This document shows positions 54,041-63,572 of a stretch of DNA of 64,000 nucleotides, one piece after another. Under the pieces are notes generated by a model. That model saw only the letters and a list, made by a program, of their open reading frames with translations. It ran no database searches and was not told where the DNA came from. The position numbers and the translations under genes are program-made. The stretch covers positions 567,836-631,835 of the forward strand of contig CBDBHZ010000011.1 in assembly GCA_965205905.1 (NCBI GenBank), in the 5' to 3' direction. Positions within the stretch are counted from its first letter, which is position 1. Every line of letters begins with the position of its first letter. The DNA is from JAHZMA01 sp965205905 (GTDB taxonomy: Bacteria > Pseudomonadota > Alphaproteobacteria > JABAAW01 > JAHZMA01).

Positions 54041-55269
54041 ATGAAAATCAATTATTGCATGATGAAAAAACCTATCGCATGATTGCCGAAAAATATGGCA
54101 CACCATGCTATATTTATGATGCGAATTTATTGCGTGCCAATTTTCAGCAATTTAAGGATAGTTTTGTAGGGCTAGATGCCACTATCTGCTATGCAGTCAA
54201 AGCGAATAGTAATCTTGCGGTGTTGCGTGAGTTATCTTCATTGGGCGCGGGTGCGGATATTGTATCGGCAGGCGAATTAACCCGTGCGTTGAAAGCCAAT
54301 ATGAAGCCGATTATTTTTTCGGGCGTTGGCAAAAATCGCGCAGAATTAGAATTGGCAATCCATCACCCCGATGTGCAAATCAATATTGAATCCTATCAAG
54401 AATTTCAGCAAATTGCTGAGATTTGCAGGCAACAAGCACCGAATACGCCGTGTCGAATCGCGGTGCGGGTGAATCCCAATATCGATGCTGGCACGCATGA
54501 TAAAATATCCACAGGGCGCAAGGGCGATAAATTTGGCGTGTCGTTTGATGAGGCGGTGCAGATTTTTAGCGAGGCAAGCAACATCCCGATGCTTAAAAAC
54601 CATGCGGTTGCGGTGCATATTGGCTCGCAATTATTATCGCTTAACCCCTACCGACTGGCATTTGCAAAGTTGCGGGATTTTATGGCTGAATTACAGCAAC
54701 AAGGCATTAATTTAGAAGCGGTGGATATTGGTGGCGGGCTTGGCATTGCTTATAAAGGCGAAGAAATTCCGCAGATTGCTGATTATGCCAAACTGGTAAA
54801 AGAATTTTTCGGCGATAAAAAAATCTATATGGAGCCGGGCCGCCGCATTGTTGGCAATATGGGTGAATTGCTTACCCGTATCAATTTGATTAAAGAAAGT
54901 CAGGGGCAGAAATTTGCGATTTTAGATGCCGCCATGAATGATTTAATGCGCCCCACGCTGTATGATGCATGGCATCATATCGTGCCGATTGCCCATAATC
55001 AGCGCGGCGAAACTGATATTTACGATATTGTTGGCCCTATCTGCGAAACGGGTGATGTGTTTGCCAAAGCGCGCGCCATGCCGATAATCAGTGAAGAAGA
55101 TTTGCTCATCATCAAAGATTGTGGTGCCTATGGTGCGGTGATGAGTTCCGCCTATAATGCGCGTGCGCTTGCGCCTGAAATTATGGTCAAAGATGGCGAA
55201 ATAAAATTGGTGCGGCGGCGAATTGGTAATGATGAATTGCTACGTTACGAGGTAATAGATGATGAGTGA
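54037..55269 (+). CDS. lysA: Diaminopimelate decarboxylase
   Basis: 410 residues, fold-III PLP enzyme. PLP Lys in ICYAVKANSNLAVLREL; phosphate-binding VDIGGGLGIAY and EPGRRIVGNMG; substrate Cys in IVGPICETGDVFA. It makes lysine from meso-diaminopimelate. Coupled to the lipoprotein gene upstream and overlapping purD downstream, forming argH-lptM-lysA-purD. Confidence 0.95.
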   Translation: MNENQLLHDEKTYRMIAEKYGTPCYIYDANLLRANFQQFKDSFVGLDATICYAVKANSNLAVLRELSSLGAGADIVSAGELTRALKANMKPIIFSGVGKNRAELELAIHHPDVQINIESYQEFQQIAEICRQQAPNTPCRIAVRVNPNIDAGTHDKISTGRKGDKFGVSFDEAVQIFSEASNIPMLKNHAVAVHIGSQLLSLNPYRLAFAKLRDFMAELQQQGINLEAVDIGGGLGIAYKGEEIPQIADYAKLVKEFFGDKKIYMEPGRRIVGNMGELLTRINLIKESQGQKFAILDAAMNDLMRPTLYDAWHHIVPIAHNQRGETDIYDIVGPICETGDVFAKARAMPIISEEDLLIIKDCGAYGAVMSSAYNARALAPEIMVKDGEIKLVRRRIGNDELLRYEVIDDE

Positions 55270-56581
55270 AAAAAAACGAAATATTTTACTGATAGGTGGC
55301 GGTGGACGCGAACATTCATTGGCGCATAAAATCAATCAATCGCCTTTGTTAAAAAAATTGCATATAGAGCGTGGTAATCATGCGATGGCAAAAACATTGG
55401 GGGACGCTGGTGTGATGATGCCAGAAATACATGAGACATTTGAAGATTTGATTGCATATTGCAAAGAAAATGAAATTGATTTGGTGATTGTTGGACCTGA
55501 AGCCCCGCTTGTTGGTGACATTATTAATGGTGGCATTGTTGATGCGTTGCGTGCTGAAAATATTCTGGCGTTTGGTCCTACGCAAAAAGCTTCACAATTA
55601 GAGGGTTCTAAAATTTGGATGAAGCAAATCTTACAAAAATATAATATCCCGACTGCCAAATTTGCCTGTTTTGATGATGCTGATAATGCCAAACAATATG
55701 TGCGTGCTGAATATCAAAACGGCAATGCCAATCAAGGCAAAATAGTGATTAAAACCGATGGCTTGGCGGCAGGCAAGGGCGTTGTGATTGCCGAAGATTT
55801 GCAATCCGCTTTAACCGCGATTGATGAGGCAATAGAGGGAAAATTTGGCAGTGCGGGTAAAAGCTTGGTGATTGAAGAATTTATGGCGGGCGAAGAATTT
55901 TCGTGGTTCGCCATTAGCGATGGCAGTAAGGCACAATTTTTAGGCACAGCCCAAGATTATAAACGTGTCTCTGATGGTGATAAAGGCTTGAATACCGGCG
56001 GTATGGGTGCGTTTTCACCCGCAAGGCAAGAAAGCGATGCACTCAACCAAACCATTGATGAGACTATTTTACAGCCATTGGTGAAAGCCATGCGACAAGA
56101 AAATATCCCCTATCGCGGTATTTTATTTTTCGGCATCATGCTTACGCCCACTCCAAAGGTGATTGAAATTAATATCCGCATGGGCGACCCCGAATGTCAG
56201 GTGATTCTGCCACGTTTGCAAAATGATATTATCAGCCTATTCGAACAGGCAGCAAAAGGTAAGTTGACTGATGAGGTAAAGCTAGATGATTCGGTTGCGC
56301 TAACAGTGGTGATGGCGGCAAAGGGCTATCCGCAAAATTATCAAAAGAACAGTCTTATTCACGGCATAGGTAAGGCAGAGGCAATCAGCGAAAATGGTGT
56401 TGTCTATCATGCAGGGACACGATTAGATAGTAATGGGCATTATCGCACCTATGGTGGCAGGGTGCTAAATATCACTGCCATCAATCAAAAAACTCTGGCA
56501 GGTGCGCGCGACCTTGCCTATAAAATGGTTGAGGAAATTAAGTGGGACGTGGGCTTTTGCCGTAAAGATATAGGGCTATAA
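55259..56581 (+). CDS. purD: Phosphoribosylamine--glycine ligase
   Basis: 440 residues, ATP-grasp enzyme. LLIGGGGREHSLAHKI at the N-terminus, IVIKTDGLAAGKGVVIAED (ATP loop), NTGGMGAFSPA, EINIRMGDPECQ near the metal site. It makes glycinamide ribonucleotide in purine synthesis. Overlaps the lysA stop by 11 bases; ATG 55262 is an equally good start. Confidence 0.95.
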   Translation: MMSEKKRNILLIGGGGREHSLAHKINQSPLLKKLHIERGNHAMAKTLGDAGVMMPEIHETFEDLIAYCKENEIDLVIVGPEAPLVGDIINGGIVDALRAENILAFGPTQKASQLEGSKIWMKQILQKYNIPTAKFACFDDADNAKQYVRAEYQNGNANQGKIVIKTDGLAAGKGVVIAEDLQSALTAIDEAIEGKFGSAGKSLVIEEFMAGEEFSWFAISDGSKAQFLGTAQDYKRVSDGDKGLNTGGMGAFSPARQESDALNQTIDETILQPLVKAMRQENIPYRGILFFGIMLTPTPKVIEINIRMGDPECQVILPRLQNDIISLFEQAAKGKLTDEVKLDDSVALTVVMAAKGYPQNYQKNSLIHGIGKAEAISENGVVYHAGTRLDSNGHYRTYGGRVLNITAINQKTLAGARDLAYKMVEEIKWDVGFCRKDIGL

Positions 56582-56685
56582 TATCACTGGTAATATGGTT
56601 AGGGGCATGATTGGCATAATTTTCGCTTATCATACAAGGCAATTATAGGAAAATAACGCCCAAATAAGGCTTAAAGGATATATCA

Positions 56686-58653
56686 ATGTCTTGCTTATAC
56701 CATAAAAAATCATCGCCAATAGCATCATTATTATCAGGCGCAACAAAGCTGTGTATGCCTGTATTATTATCGTTTGGGCTTACCTTCTCGGCATCGGCGC
56801 AAATTGATGATGATGGCGTGCTTAGCTATTCTGATGTGTTGGCAGCAGGCGTCAAAATCCATTATCAAAGCTATTTACAGCAAGTAACCCAGCAATTTGA
56901 GAGTAAAGATAGAAGCCCGCAACAATTTAGCCGCTGGCCAGAATTTTTAGCCCAAGCCAATGATGAAGCAGCCAAGCAAGCGATTAATTTTGCCCAAACA
57001 TACGATGTTCGCGTTGCTGATACATGGGAATTTTTAGATTATCAGCTTGCCTATGCCCATCTTCGTGGCACATCTGACCTTGGTGCCCAGCAAAATTTAT
57101 TGGAAACATTAACATTAAGCCGTATGATTGACCAAAGTATTGATATTTATTGGAATGGCGTGATTGCCGCACGCTATGGCGAACAGATACGGATTCAACA
57201 AGCGCGTATTAATAAATTGCTTCGTGCCAGCCGTCTTTCTAATGTGGTTAACTCACTGCTTCCAGAAGAAGAAAAACAATTATTGAGTATCAGTAACGAT
57301 ATTGTAACGATTCTGAGGTATTTTCAGGCCAGTCGCAATCGGCTGAATCAAATGATTGCCCAGCGACAAAATTATCAGCTAAAAGCTGCAAAGATTGGCA
57401 TCCCCGTTAATTATTATGATGGTATTCAACTTGACCAATCAGCATTTCGCACCTTTGCACCATTTGAAAATGTTGCGGAAGATGCGGCTGAATTTACATC
57501 GGAACAGCGCGCTTATGGCGAGATTACGCGGCTTTTTCCATCGGTACAATTTGCCTTATTCGGCAATCAATTTTCACGGCGCAATATTGTGCGCTGGCAT
57601 AATTATAGTTCGCAATTAGGCTGGAATTTAAGCAATGTGTTTCATGCCTATCCGTTGTTACGTGGCGGGCTTACGCGTGAACATGCGCGTTCGGTGGCAA
57701 TGGTGTTGGTATCGCGCAATCGGGTTGCGCTGATTGAGTATCAGCAGAATTTGGCGAATTTTGAAGCCGCTTTGGTGCAATATAATAATGCCGTATGGTC
57801 GCAATCCAATATCGGGGTTTATGATGTTGGCTCGATAGATACGATTGCAGCTGAGGTTAAGAAAATTTTGGCGGCAGTGGATTCATCTAGTGCATTTGCA
57901 CGGTTACAACAATCCTATTACCGCTTATTATTGAGTGGTGGCTATGTGCAGCTTGATAATATCAACCCGAACGAGGATGAAAGAAGCTTGGCAAATTTAT
58001 TTGAAATCGGGATTCAACGCTCCTTAAATGCCGATGCGGTTGAATTGGATAATCAGCTTGAGCGCGGGTTATTCGCAGAATATTCCGATAATCCTAGCTT
58101 GCTTCGAATTTTTCAGGCATGGCAACAATCTTTGGCATTGCTTTATGCCACCAATAATGGCACCAAACGGGTTGCGCCTGAAAACACCTTGCCTTATTTG
58201 CAGAATGATACGCGGTTAAGCAATCAAGATGCCACAGCGAATGATTTGTTGGGGGTTGCCGATGGTCTGCCTGAATATCGCAGTTCGTTTACCGATGAGG
58301 AGATTGCCGAGATTAGAGGCACTGATGTTGTAACAAAAGCCGCCAATACCAATCAAGCCACATTAGATGCGATTGAAGAAATCGCCAAAGCGGTTGATAA
58401 AATCAATAAGACAGTTGAGCGCACCGAACAATCAACGGCAGAGAATCAACAAAAACTAGACCAGCTTACTGAAAAAGTAGATGTGGTTGATAACAAGAAT
58501 AGTGCGATTGAAAAATTGATTGAAGACGCACCCTATAAAATTAAGGGCGTTACCGAAGAACCCGTATTGCTTGTGCCTATCAAACCTGAAGATGGCGATG
58601 TAAGCGATGAAAAGCATGATTTTGGTGATTTTGGTAATTTTACCAATAAGTAA
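56686..58653 (+). CDS. TolC-family-like outer-membrane protein with C-terminal coiled coil
   Basis: 655 residues. Signal peptide ends near LTFSASAQ (about residue 39). Two long helical repeats have the TolC look: WEFLDYQLAYAHLR ... IDIYWNGVIAARYGEQIR, and later SSQLGWNLSNVFHAYPLL ... LIEYQQNLANFEAALVQYNNAV, matching the 'W-N-L' plus 'AYW..VAA' pattern of outer-membrane efflux proteins. After about 540 comes an unusual predicted coiled coil (IAKAVDKINKTVERTEQ, QKLDQLTEKVDVVDNK) and an acidic/Gly-Asp-Phe tail. Family assignment rests on pattern, not on a search. No partner membrane-fusion or pump gene is adjacent. Confidence 0.65.
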   Translation: MSCLYHKKSSPIASLLSGATKLCMPVLLSFGLTFSASAQIDDDGVLSYSDVLAAGVKIHYQSYLQQVTQQFESKDRSPQQFSRWPEFLAQANDEAAKQAINFAQTYDVRVADTWEFLDYQLAYAHLRGTSDLGAQQNLLETLTLSRMIDQSIDIYWNGVIAARYGEQIRIQQARINKLLRASRLSNVVNSLLPEEEKQLLSISNDIVTILRYFQASRNRLNQMIAQRQNYQLKAAKIGIPVNYYDGIQLDQSAFRTFAPFENVAEDAAEFTSEQRAYGEITRLFPSVQFALFGNQFSRRNIVRWHNYSSQLGWNLSNVFHAYPLLRGGLTREHARSVAMVLVSRNRVALIEYQQNLANFEAALVQYNNAVWSQSNIGVYDVGSIDTIAAEVKKILAAVDSSSAFARLQQSYYRLLLSGGYVQLDNINPNEDERSLANLFEIGIQRSLNADAVELDNQLERGLFAEYSDNPSLLRIFQAWQQSLALLYATNNGTKRVAPENTLPYLQNDTRLSNQDATANDLLGVADGLPEYRSSFTDEEIAEIRGTDVVTKAANTNQATLDAIEEIAKAVDKINKTVERTEQSTAENQQKLDQLTEKVDVVDNKNSAIEKLIEDAPYKIKGVTEEPVLLVPIKPEDGDVSDEKHDFGDFGNFTNK

Positions 58654-58752
58654 TTATTTATCACTGATTGTTAAATAAGGTGATACGCAACTTTTCTATT
58701 GGATTTTATGGCTTTGTTTTGTTACCATGCAAAACATTATTACTGAATATTT

Positions 58753-59496
58753 TTGGAGAATAAAATGACAGTTCCTTTAATGCCACGCGCAACAGCAGCA
58801 TGGCTCATAGAAAACACCTCGATTACTTTTAAGCAAATCGGTATATTTTGCGGTATGCACGAATTAGAGATTGAAGCGATTGCCAATGGTGAAACATCAG
58901 CAATGATTACAGGGCTTAACCCGATGCTGAATGGGCAATTAGCCGAAGATGAAATTAAAAGGTGCGAAGCTGATGCAACGCGTGATTTGGTGTTACTAAA
59001 AAGCAATTTACCTGAACCGATTAAAAAACATAAAGGGCCACGCTATACGCCTATTTCAAAACGCGCTGATAAGCCAGCGGCGGTTGCATGGTGCTTGAAA
59101 CATTATCCTGATTTAACAGATGCCCAAATGCGCCGTTTAATTGGCACAACCAAGCAAACAATCATGGCGATTCGCGAACGTAGCCATTGGAATTATAATA
59201 ATCTTGTGCCACGTAACCCTGCTGATTTAGGGCTATGCCGTTACGAAGAGTTGCATCGCGAAGTAGAAAAAGCAGAAAAAATTGCAGAGAAAAATCGTCC
59301 GAAAGAAGAAATTTCGGAGATGCAACCTGATATGTTAAATCCCAATTCTGCTTCTTTAGATATGCCAGACACGGAAATGCGTCAAGAGATGCCAAACACA
59401 GAAATGCCAGACGTAGAAATGCCAAGAAAAGAGATGACAGCATCAGAATTATTCGCTCCCAAAAAAGCTGATACTGTCAGCAGTGATAAATCATAA
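58753..59496 (+). CDS. trcR: Cell-cycle transcriptional regulator TrcR (DUF1013)
   Basis: 247 residues. The N-terminus PLMPRATAAWLIENTSITF, FCGMHELEIEAIANGE, the conserved KGPRYTPISKRADKPAAVAW and the helix-turn-helix-like DAQMRRLIGTTKQTIMAIRERSHWN match DUF1013/TrcR, known from alphaproteobacteria as an RNA-polymerase-associated regulator. The C-terminal 50 residues are a degenerate repeat rich in Met, Pro and Glu (MPDTEM, MPNTEM, MPDVEM), not typical of the family. TTTGGAGAA ribosome site. Confidence 0.9.
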   Translation: MENKMTVPLMPRATAAWLIENTSITFKQIGIFCGMHELEIEAIANGETSAMITGLNPMLNGQLAEDEIKRCEADATRDLVLLKSNLPEPIKKHKGPRYTPISKRADKPAAVAWCLKHYPDLTDAQMRRLIGTTKQTIMAIRERSHWNYNNLVPRNPADLGLCRYEELHREVEKAEKIAEKNRPKEEISEMQPDMLNPNSASLDMPDTEMRQEMPNTEMPDVEMPRKEMTASELFAPKKADTVSSDKS

Positions 59497-59511
59497 AAAG
59501 CTGATGGCATT

Positions 59512-60216
59512 ATGAGTATTGTTGGTAAATATCAAGAGCATATCACTCTTTATTTAGATTTCACTTGCCCATGGTGCTATATTGGCTGGTATAATTTATT
59601 GCAGTCGATTGGTAATTTATCAGCTGATAAATTATTGCCAAAACTGCATTATCGCTCTTATGAATTAAATGCTGAAATCACCGAACCATTAACATTGGCT
59701 GATTATATGCATGAACGGTTTGGCGATAAGGCATCAGCCAATGAATGGATGCAAATTGTTACCCAAGCGGGCTTGAATTCTGGCATAGATGTTGATTTTG
59801 ATAATATCGGCCATGTGTTTAACACCCGATATTTGCACCGCATGTTGCAGGCATTGCAAAATCGCGAACGGCAATTACATCATTTTTTAGATACCGCTTT
59901 TTATCATATCATCTTGCAAGGCAGGGTGTTAGATAATGCCGAAGCGATTGAAACCTATACAGGCTTTAATTACCATAAGGTGATTGGTGAAAAAACCGCC
60001 GATGCTTGGGATAGAATGATAGAACAAGATTTATTATATGGCAGTAATGCAGGGGTTACGGGTATTCCATGCTATAATTTTGGGCGTGATTATTCACTGT
60101 TTGGCGCGCAAAATAAAAAAGGTTACGATGCCATGCTAGACCTTATGTATGAAACCGCCACCACCTCGCAACAGGATAACCGTTTTGGCACATTGCTGAA
60201 ACAACCGCAATATTGA
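59512..60216 (+). CDS. DsbA-family (FrnE-like) oxidoreductase
   Basis: 234 residues with thioredoxin-fold active site TCPWCYIGW near residues 19-27 and the FrnE-type segments LHYRSYELNAE and GVTGIPCYNFG, where the usual cis-Pro is in GIPC and the following position is Cys rather than the common Phe or Thr. No signal peptide, so cytoplasmic, like FrnE/polyketide-type DsbA proteins. Substrate unknown. The stop overlaps the next gene's ATG by one base. Confidence 0.88.
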   Translation: MSIVGKYQEHITLYLDFTCPWCYIGWYNLLQSIGNLSADKLLPKLHYRSYELNAEITEPLTLADYMHERFGDKASANEWMQIVTQAGLNSGIDVDFDNIGHVFNTRYLHRMLQALQNRERQLHHFLDTAFYHIILQGRVLDNAEAIETYTGFNYHKVIGEKTADAWDRMIEQDLLYGSNAGVTGIPCYNFGRDYSLFGAQNKKGYDAMLDLMYETATTSQQDNRFGTLLKQPQY

Positions 60217-60881
60217 TGACAGATTTACGCGATTTACAGCAAATAAAATATTGGGTGTTTGATTTGGATAACACTCTTTATCCGCATGATTGCAATCTGT
60301 TTGAACAGGTTGATAAGAAAATGACGGAATATATTGCTGAAAAATTAAATCTCCCGTTTGGTGAGGCGCGCGATTTACAAAAGCAACTCTTCCATTTTCA
60401 TGGCACCACATTGCATGGTTTGCAGAAAAAATATGATATCGACCCTGATGAATATTTGCAATATACCCACGAGATTGATTATGGGGTGATACCTGAAAAC
60501 AAGAAATTATATCAGCAATTACAAGCGCTTGAGGGTAAGAAATTTGTATTCACCAATGGACCGCATCAGCACGCTATCAGCACGCTAAAGCAAATCGGCA
60601 TTACTGATTTATTCGATGGTATTTTTGATATTCAGCAAGCCAATTATATCCCAAAACCGCAACCACAGATTTATGATATGATGGTAGAGACGCTGAAAAT
60701 TAGAGATGCCAATCATGCGATTATGCTTGATGATATTGATAAAAATCTGGTGCCTGCCTCAAAATTGGGCATGAAGACAGTGTTGATGGAAACCGATTTT
60801 GAGTTTGATGGCACGCTTGATTCTTATATCGACCATAAGGTTGAGAATTTATGCGATTTTTTAGATGCGGTCTTGCGTTAA
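60216..60881 (+). CDS. HAD-family pyrimidine 5'-nucleotidase
   Basis: 221 residues from ATG 60216. HAD motif I VFDLDNTLYP, motif II FTNGP, motif III Lys in PKPQPQIYD, motif IV IMLDDIDKNLVPA. The helical cap FEQVDKKMTEYIAEKLNLP fits the SDT1/phm8 pyrimidine nucleotidase group, which dephosphorylates UMP/CMP. In alphaproteobacteria the gene is usually near dapD/argB; here it is coupled to a DsbA-family gene and convergent with gmhA. Confidence 0.9.
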   Translation: MTDLRDLQQIKYWVFDLDNTLYPHDCNLFEQVDKKMTEYIAEKLNLPFGEARDLQKQLFHFHGTTLHGLQKKYDIDPDEYLQYTHEIDYGVIPENKKLYQQLQALEGKKFVFTNGPHQHAISTLKQIGITDLFDGIFDIQQANYIPKPQPQIYDMMVETLKIRDANHAIMLDDIDKNLVPASKLGMKTVLMETDFEFDGTLDSYIDHKVENLCDFLDAVLR

Positions 60882-60905
60882 ATGATTGCGTTGGCGTTGC
60901 TAAAT

Positions 60906-61442
60906 TTAGTCGCAAATACCGCAAATATAATGCCCGATAGCAATGTGCATCTCTTGAATATGGTTGGTTTCATCTGATGGCACTTTGATGCATTCATCGC
61001 ATTTTACCGCCATTTTACCGCCATCACTGCCCGTAAGCCCAATACTGGTAACGCCCTTTTCTTTGGCAACATCAATCGCCTGTAACACATTTGCGCTGTT
61101 ACCGCTGGTAGAGATGGCAATCAACACATCATCTTTTTTTGCCAAACCGCTTAATTGCCGTGCAAAAATATCATTAAAGCCATAATCATTGCCGATGGCG
61201 GTTAGGGCAGAGCTATCAACGGTAAGCGCAATCGCAGGCAAGGCGTGGCGTTCTTTTTTGTAACGCCCGATAAATTCTGCCGCCAGATGTTGGCTATCGG
61301 CAGCCGAGCCACCATTGCCACAGAAAAAGATGCAATTTCCTTGCGCCAATCTTTGTTTGATAATTTGCGCGATTCTATCAATTTCTTGATGTTGCGCTGC
61401 TAATTGTTGAAAATTTTGTGCAACTTTATTAAAATAATTCAT
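60906..61442 (-). CDS. gmhA: SIS-domain phosphoheptose isomerase
   Basis: 178 residues from ATG 61442. GmhA/DiaA-type SIS domain: FFCGNGGSAADSQHLAAEFIGRY, ALTAIGNDYGFNDIFARQL, AISTSGNSANVLQAI, GLTGSDGG and the C-terminal DETNHIQEMHIAIGH. It converts sedoheptulose 7-phosphate to glycero-manno-heptose 7-phosphate for LPS core. DiaA, a replication regulator, shares most motifs, so the assignment to GmhA is by the ENHIQExHI-type C-terminus and length. Confidence 0.88.
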   Translation of the reverse strand: MNYFNKVAQNFQQLAAQHQEIDRIAQIIKQRLAQGNCIFFCGNGGSAADSQHLAAEFIGRYKKERHALPAIALTVDSSALTAIGNDYGFNDIFARQLSGLAKKDDVLIAISTSGNSANVLQAIDVAKEKGVTSIGLTGSDGGKMAVKCDECIKVPSDETNHIQEMHIAIGHYICGICD

Positions 61443-61476
61443 GCTATGATCACTTCTATACTTAATCGCTCTATAT

Positions 61477-62481
61477 TTATTCATAGTCACTGACTGTTAT
61501 TTCATATAATCCCGCTTGTGTCCAGCCATGTATCATGGGGCTAGGTTTTTGCAATAATTTTGCTATTTTTTTCACCTGTTTTATCATCGCATAATGCAAC
61601 ATTTGGCGGTCATTTTTGCTATCCATGCTGATAAAATCAATCACAATAATCCCGCTGAGATTTTTAAGATAGATTAATTGCCATAAATCTTTCAGCAATG
61701 CAAGATTGATTTGCTTGGGCGATTGATTGGAATATGCGCTGTTCACATCAATCAGATGGCAGGTTTGGGTGTGTTGATAAATTAACACGGTTTCTTCTGT
61801 ATCGATAATATCGCTCATCACATATCGCTTCTGCCTGTGCAATCATATGCGTTGGCTTCTTCATCAATGCTAATATCTATCGGCAAATGATTCAGGCTGA
61901 TGATTAACATAGAGCTTGCTGATATTATCAGCCACAATAATGCTGGTGATAGGGTAGGTAAGGGCTTGTTGCAACATGCTAGGCGCAGGTCTTCACCAAG
62001 CCTTTATGATGGGGGTGCGTTTGCAGCCATTTTATATCGGCAAGCAAAGCATCTTTATGGGCATCGGCATGGGGCTGTAATTGTGCGCGCTATCAGTAAT
62101 CGCCAATACCAATCGGTTTTAAGCTGTAATTCAGTATCATTTTCCGCTTGTTGCTGATAGCTATAATAATAATTCTCAAGCTGAAAATTTCGCCTGCAAC
62201 GCGGTAATTTATGCTTAGCCCCCCGCTTTTTGAATCTGCCATAAGCCTGTTTTGCCAACCCTATCGCTTTTTCTGGCACGGGCATAAAGATTTTGCTCGC
62301 CTGCTTTAATGAAAGTGCCGTTGATGCCTGTTTTTTCAATCACGCCATAATAAATCGCGCCCGATAAATCGCTTGCCTCATCTTCTGGCGGCGTGAATAA
62401 TTTAAGCGCGTTTTTTTTGCTATCGCTGATAACAATGTTCAACGCCAGATGCTGTTTTTTGACACCAAGCGATAAGGTCAT
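61477..62481 (-). pseudogene. rng: Ribonuclease E/G family protein, several frameshifts
   Basis: The pieces read in order in different frames. The N-terminal S1-like region from ATG 62481 (SGAIYYGVIEKTGINGTFIKA) breaks near 62220. A middle part contains DIKWLQTHPHHKGLV and TYPITSIIVADNISKLYV. The C-terminal part from about 61840 has LSGIIVIDFISMDSKNDRQM, the RNase E/G 'G-x-I-V-x-D-F-I-x-M' catalytic segment, ending at 61477. At least three indels are needed. Its place directly after maf is the usual one for alphaproteobacterial RNase G, and corrected length (about 335) is short for the family. Confidence 0.75.
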
Positions 62482-62519
62482 TATTGCGGTGCGTCACTAT
62501 TACTCATTATTTTAAGAGA

Positions 62520-63093
62520 TTATTGCCCGCGCAATAATTGTGCGGTTTCAAAAAGTGGCAAGCCCGCAACCGCACTGGCAGAACCATTTAATTTGATGAT
62601 AAATTTTTGCGCCATGCCGTAAATATGATAGCCGCCCGCTTTGCCTTGCCATTCTTCAGAGCTGATATATTGCGTGATTTCATCTGCCGATAGATTCTTA
62701 AACACAATACGGGTGAGGCTGATTCGTTGCCTGATTTTGCCATCATTATCAATCAGGCAAACCGCGCAATAGCAACGATGGGCGCGCCCCGATAATAATT
62801 TTAAGATGTTTGCATGGGCTTGCGCTTCATCAGCGGGCTTGTCTAAAATGCGCCTGCCGCAAGCAATAACGGTATCGCCTGTTAAGATGGCGGTATTTTT
62901 ATCGGTAAATTTTTCACCTCTTTGGCTTTCAGTGGCTTTTTCACGCGCCATTCTTATCGCATATTGGCGTGGCAATTCATTTTGATGCGGGGTCTCATCA
63001 ATATAACAAGGATAAATTTCGTCAGGAATGATGCCAATTTGCGCGAGTAATTGTTGTCCGCATCAAAGACGCGCTGGCAAGAATTAATGCCAT
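62520..63093 (-). pseudogene. maf: Maf family nucleoside triphosphate pyrophosphatase, one frameshift
   Basis: ATG 63093 shares a base with the upstream phosphatase stop (TAATG). The first codons read MALILASASLMR; the frame then breaks near 63062, where GCGGAC appears to have a surplus G. The next frame continues QQLLAQIGIIPDEIYP, DETPHQNELPRQYAIRMAREKA, ILTGDTVIACGRRILDKP and YHIYGMAQKFIIKLNGS, all Maf signatures. Corrected length is about 190 residues. It hydrolyses non-canonical nucleotides. Confidence 0.88.
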
Positions 63094-63572
63094 TATTCCA
63101 TCTGTTCAAAATAGTGATGCAGATAGTCAGAATCATCATCATTAAGGGGCAAAGGAAACCGCGCCAATATCAGCTTCATCAACATATCGCGGGTTTTGCG
63201 AAAATTATCTAGCTGTTGTTCGCGTGGCAAATCGTGATTGATGGGGCTTGGAATATCCCAATGTTCAATGATGGTTTGGTCTGCCCATGATAAATTTTGC
63301 GCCTGTAAATTAGAAGGTTCAGTCAGGCTAATCACAATATCAAACGGGGTATCATGCAAAGATTCTAGCAGTTGCGCCTGATGGTTGGCAATATCAATAT
63401 CCATTTCAGCCATCGCGCTGATGGCATAGCCATTTACCAGCTGGTTATCTATTAACCCTGCCGAAGCAACCTTTAATTTACCATCATACCATTCGCGGAT
63501 AATGCCCTCCGCCATCACCGAACGCGATGCGTTATAGTCGCAACAAAATAATACTGAATTGATAACCGTCAT
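63093..63572 (-). CDS. Low-molecular-weight phosphatase family protein
   Basis: 159 residues. The N-terminal P-loop FCCDYNASRSVMAEG gives C-x5-R, as in low-molecular-weight tyrosine phosphatases and ArsC-type reductases. WDIPSP and the helical C-terminus fit the short alphaproteobacterial protein encoded between UPF0262 and maf. Substrate unknown. Its start abuts the UPF0262 stop and its stop overlaps maf. Confidence 0.87.
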   Translation of the reverse strand: MTVINSVLFCCDYNASRSVMAEGIIREWYDGKLKVASAGLIDNQLVNGYAISAMAEMDIDIANHQAQLLESLHDTPFDIVISLTEPSNLQAQNLSWADQTIIEHWDIPSPINHDLPREQQLDNFRKTRDMLMKLILARFPLPLNDDDSDYLHHYFEQME

